Made by a program: the position numbers and the translations under genes. 34,130 nt of DNA from Bacteroidales bacterium (GTDB lineage: Bacteria > Bacteroidota > Bacteroidia > Bacteroidales > UBA932): positions 1 to 34,130 of the forward strand of contig JAFYLU010000061.1 in the NCBI GenBank assembly GCA_017550025.1, read 5' to 3'. The notes under the pieces were generated by a model. That model saw only the letters and a program-made list of their open reading frames with translations. It did not search any database and was not told where the DNA came from. Below are positions 32,209 to 34,130 of this stretch, piece by piece. Position 1 is the stretch's first letter, and each line of letters begins with the position of its first letter.

Positions 32209-33702
32209 TCAGAAGTCATATCCTATCCTGAAGGCTGCTCCGAAACGGCCGGCTTCCGTAAGGTGTTTCAGGCCGAAGCCCTGCATCCATGTGCCTTCCG
32301 CCTTGATGTAAATTCCTTTATTGAAGCTGTATCTGAAGCCAAGTCCGGTCTCAAGTCTTGGTGCTGTCAGATACTCCATATGCTTTTCATACCAGTCCTG
32401 AAGCCTGTAAGGCGATGTCTGGACTCCCGGCATTTCGTCTGTCAGCCAGTTCTCCTCATTCACCCTGCCGCCGGCGACTCCTGCCTTTACGGCAAGGTCA
32501 AACGGACCGACATATGTCTTCACGCGCACATCCGCGCCATATTTCATAAGTGACTGAGCAGATACGTACGGGTACATCTGTGAGGCTGTTTCCATATGAC
32601 CCTCGACCAGAGCTGAAGCCAGCACCTCCACCTTTTCTGAAACGTATTCATATTCAGGTCTGAGTTTCCAGCCGCTCTCGGTCTGTATCCTGTTCTGTCC
32701 GTGGCCTACAACCGTAGTGACTCCGCCGAAAGTGACCTTCTCCAGTACGGTCTCGTCCAATGCACCTGAATTCCAACCGAAGTCCAGACGTGCGAAATGT
32801 CCCTCGTGCTTATATCCGAGACGCACGTTGGCTGAATTGCCAGGGAAAAGGAACCAGATGAATTCCTTCTCACCGATGGTTCCTGACGAATGCAGATATT
32901 CCACTTCTGCAAACAATCCCTTATATTGAGCCTGAACTGCTGCACCATTGCTGAAATCCTTAACAGGGAATCCCTTCACTCCATCCTCATCAAGGTGCAG
33001 TCCGCTGCCGGTCCAGATGTTATGGACTCCATACATGAGACCCTTGTCAAGGAATGCATAGTAAGAAGTCTCGGAGATACCGACCTGCTTGGCGTCGACG
33101 GTCTCGCTTGTCTTGCGGAATATATAGTTCGCTCCAATCGCGAAGTCTCCGTCATGGTACATGAAGCCCGGCGACACGGTCATGTCAAGGCGCCAGTTCG
33201 AGTGCCTGAGGTCCTTCCTTTTGGCAATGTTAGAAGACTCGAAGTCCATCATGGCGCCGATGCGCCATCTGCTTGCGAGGTCATAAGATATGCCTCCGTC
33301 AAAGGCGTAAGTCTGCAATGTCTTTCGTCCCGGAGTGAACTCCAACACGTCCACTGGGTAGAAGCCCGGCTTTATGAACATAGAACCGCACATGTCGTAT
33401 CCTTCCGTCTGGGTGAATGCGAATGATCCCTTCAGCGACATCTTCTCCAGGTGCTGTATGCTTGCGGTAGAAGCTCCTGCGCTCCAGCCGCGAGGCGCCT
33501 GCCAAGTGTCTCTGAATCCGCCGTCCTCGTATGTTCCCGACAGCTCCGCGTATGAGCGCGAAACGCTGTCCTGGCGTATGCCGGTGACATTGTCGGAGGT
33601 GTTCCAGAAGTTGTTGCGCAACATCCGGTCGTATGTCTGGGCCGAAACCACCATGCCGCAAAAGAGCAGGCCCAGAACTGATATGAGCCTTATCCTATTC
33701 AT
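32209..33702 (-). CDS. DUF6850-family outer-membrane beta-barrel protein
   Basis: I chose the ATG at 33702 (497 residues) because it opens directly with a signal peptide, MNRIRLISVLGLLFCGMVVS, cut near AQTYD; an ATG eight codons upstream adds a polar tail. The mature part is a series of amphipathic strands rich in aromatic residues and ends FGAAFRIGYDF, with the terminal Phe expected of an outer-membrane barrel. The opening (NFWNTSDNVTGI) and the pairing with DUF4876 match the Bacteroidales DUF6850 family as I know it. No function is established for the family; a role near a TonB-dependent receptor is inferred from the usual gene order. The start overlaps the end of the DUF4876 gene by 8 bp. 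Confidence 0.78.
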   Translation of the reverse strand: MNRIRLISVLGLLFCGMVVSAQTYDRMLRNNFWNTSDNVTGIRQDSVSRSYAELSGTYEDGGFRDTWQAPRGWSAGASTASIQHLEKMSLKGSFAFTQTEGYDMCGSMFIKPGFYPVDVLEFTPGRKTLQTYAFDGGISYDLASRWRIGAMMDFESSNIAKRKDLRHSNWRLDMTVSPGFMYHDGDFAIGANYIFRKTSETVDAKQVGISETSYYAFLDKGLMYGVHNIWTGSGLHLDEDGVKGFPVKDFSNGAAVQAQYKGLFAEVEYLHSSGTIGEKEFIWFLFPGNSANVRLGYKHEGHFARLDFGWNSGALDETVLEKVTFGGVTTVVGHGQNRIQTESGWKLRPEYEYVSEKVEVLASALVEGHMETASQMYPYVSAQSLMKYGADVRVKTYVGPFDLAVKAGVAGGRVNEENWLTDEMPGVQTSPYRLQDWYEKHMEYLTAPRLETGLGFRYSFNKGIYIKAEGTWMQGFGLKHLTEAGRFGAAFRIGYDF

Positions 33703-34130
33703 GCAGTGACTGTTTTTCGGTTTCATAAAAATCGTTCAGCGAGTTGTTTGTGTCCGCCAGTATCTCGTAACCCGCCTGAGCCGTAGCCTCTTCGTCCACA
33801 CGTCTCATGAGGGTATGTCCGAGGAATGTGTCCGAAAGGGACACATAACCGGCATCTGCCGAGGCTGCCAGACGCTTCTGGTTGCTTGCTGACCTGCCGT
33901 CGAATACTTCCATGGCATCTAGCACCCACTCGTAAGGCACCTTCACGACATTGTCCACGGCGTTGCCCGGAACCGGTGTCACATTCTCTGGAATGAGCAC
34001 ATAGTCCTGGATAGTTATGCCTTCTGCGCGGAATATCACAACGGCAGGTGACGACAGTGACATGGTGTAGGCATTCGCCTTTCCTGTCTTGATGACCACG
34101 TCAAGATATCTGTCCTGTGATATCAGATTA
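33695..34130 (-). CDS. DUF4876-family protein, C-terminal part (5' end outside window)
   Basis: The frame is open to the last base of the window, so the start lies beyond 34130; about 144 codons are visible. The sequence fits the C-terminal half of DUF4876 lipoproteins of Bacteroidales: NSPAVVIF-like strand (here SSPAVVIFRAEG), VPYEWVLDAMEVFDG, KRLAASADAGYVSLSD, and TNNSLNDFYETE near the end. The family's function is unknown; members are usually exported and encoded beside a TonB-dependent receptor and a DUF6850 barrel, matching the gene that follows here. Confidence 0.78.
   Translation of the reverse strand, partial: NLISQDRYLDVVIKTGKANAYTMSLSSPAVVIFRAEGITIQDYVLIPENVTPVPGNAVDNVVKVPYEWVLDAMEVFDGRSASNQKRLAASADAGYVSLSDTFLGHTLMRRVDEEATAQAGYEILADTNNSLNDFYETEKQSLHE

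Overview
The window looks like a chromosomal segment of a Bacteroidota species, most likely a gut or rumen Bacteroidales. The signs are a SusD-type protein, a BACON domain, many lipoproteins with short lipoboxes, an S46 dipeptidyl-peptidase, Mfa-like fimbrillin and FISUMP domains, DUF4876/DUF6850 proteins, and promoters of the TTTG/TAnnTTTG type. No rRNA, tRNA, CRISPR array or intact insertion sequence was seen.

Region 1 (1-14457, + strand) is most of a polysaccharide utilisation locus for beta-mannan, best read as galacto-/glucomannan. In order it holds the 3' end of a susD-like gene, a three-module surface glycan-binding lipoprotein, a BACON-GH5 lipoprotein, a GH26 mannanase lipoprotein, a GH130 mannosylglucose phosphorylase, a GPH-type sugar symporter, a secreted GH36 alpha-galactosidase, a GH94 cellobiose-type phosphorylase and a second GH5 lipoprotein. 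Backbone cutting and debranching would take place outside the cytoplasm. Disaccharides would then enter through the symporter and be cleaved by phosphate in the cytoplasm (GH130 and GH94). The cellobiose 2-epimerase usually paired with GH130 is not in the window, and the susC partner should lie just upstream.

Region 2 (14444-23680, - strand) is the most unusual part: eight tightly packed genes that all point to phosphate or polyphosphate. Reading from the promoter they are a PhoU-like DUF47 protein; a polytopic membrane protein whose N-terminus faintly resembles a degenerate PiT phosphate transporter and whose C-terminus is a coiled coil plus LuxR/GerE-type helix-turn-helix; an OprP/OprO-type phosphate-selective porin; a two-domain lamin-tail lipoprotein; a protein with CYTH-like features; a classical short CYTH (triphosphate tunnel) enzyme; a SLC13/DASS-type anion transporter; and an unrecognised 486-residue protein with two membrane segments. 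I propose a phosphate/tripolyphosphate sensing and uptake locus with a transporter-derived sensor-regulator.

Region 3 (23871-29888, - strand) is a compact three-gene operon: a NapH/NosR-like Fe-S membrane protein with an HMA-like domain, a DPP7-type S46 peptidase, and a fibronectin-III/FISUMP-like lipoprotein.

Region 4 (29889-30550) has no intact gene. It holds two copies of a structured element with unrelated but self-complementary outer stems, two copies of a 36-nt hairpin, and a fragment that reads like an RHS/YD-repeat protein.

Region 5 (30551-34130, - strand) carries a fimbrillin-FISUMP lipoprotein, a DUF6850 outer-membrane beta-barrel and a DUF4876 protein cut by the window edge. A short REP-like palindrome family occurs in two intergenic gaps.
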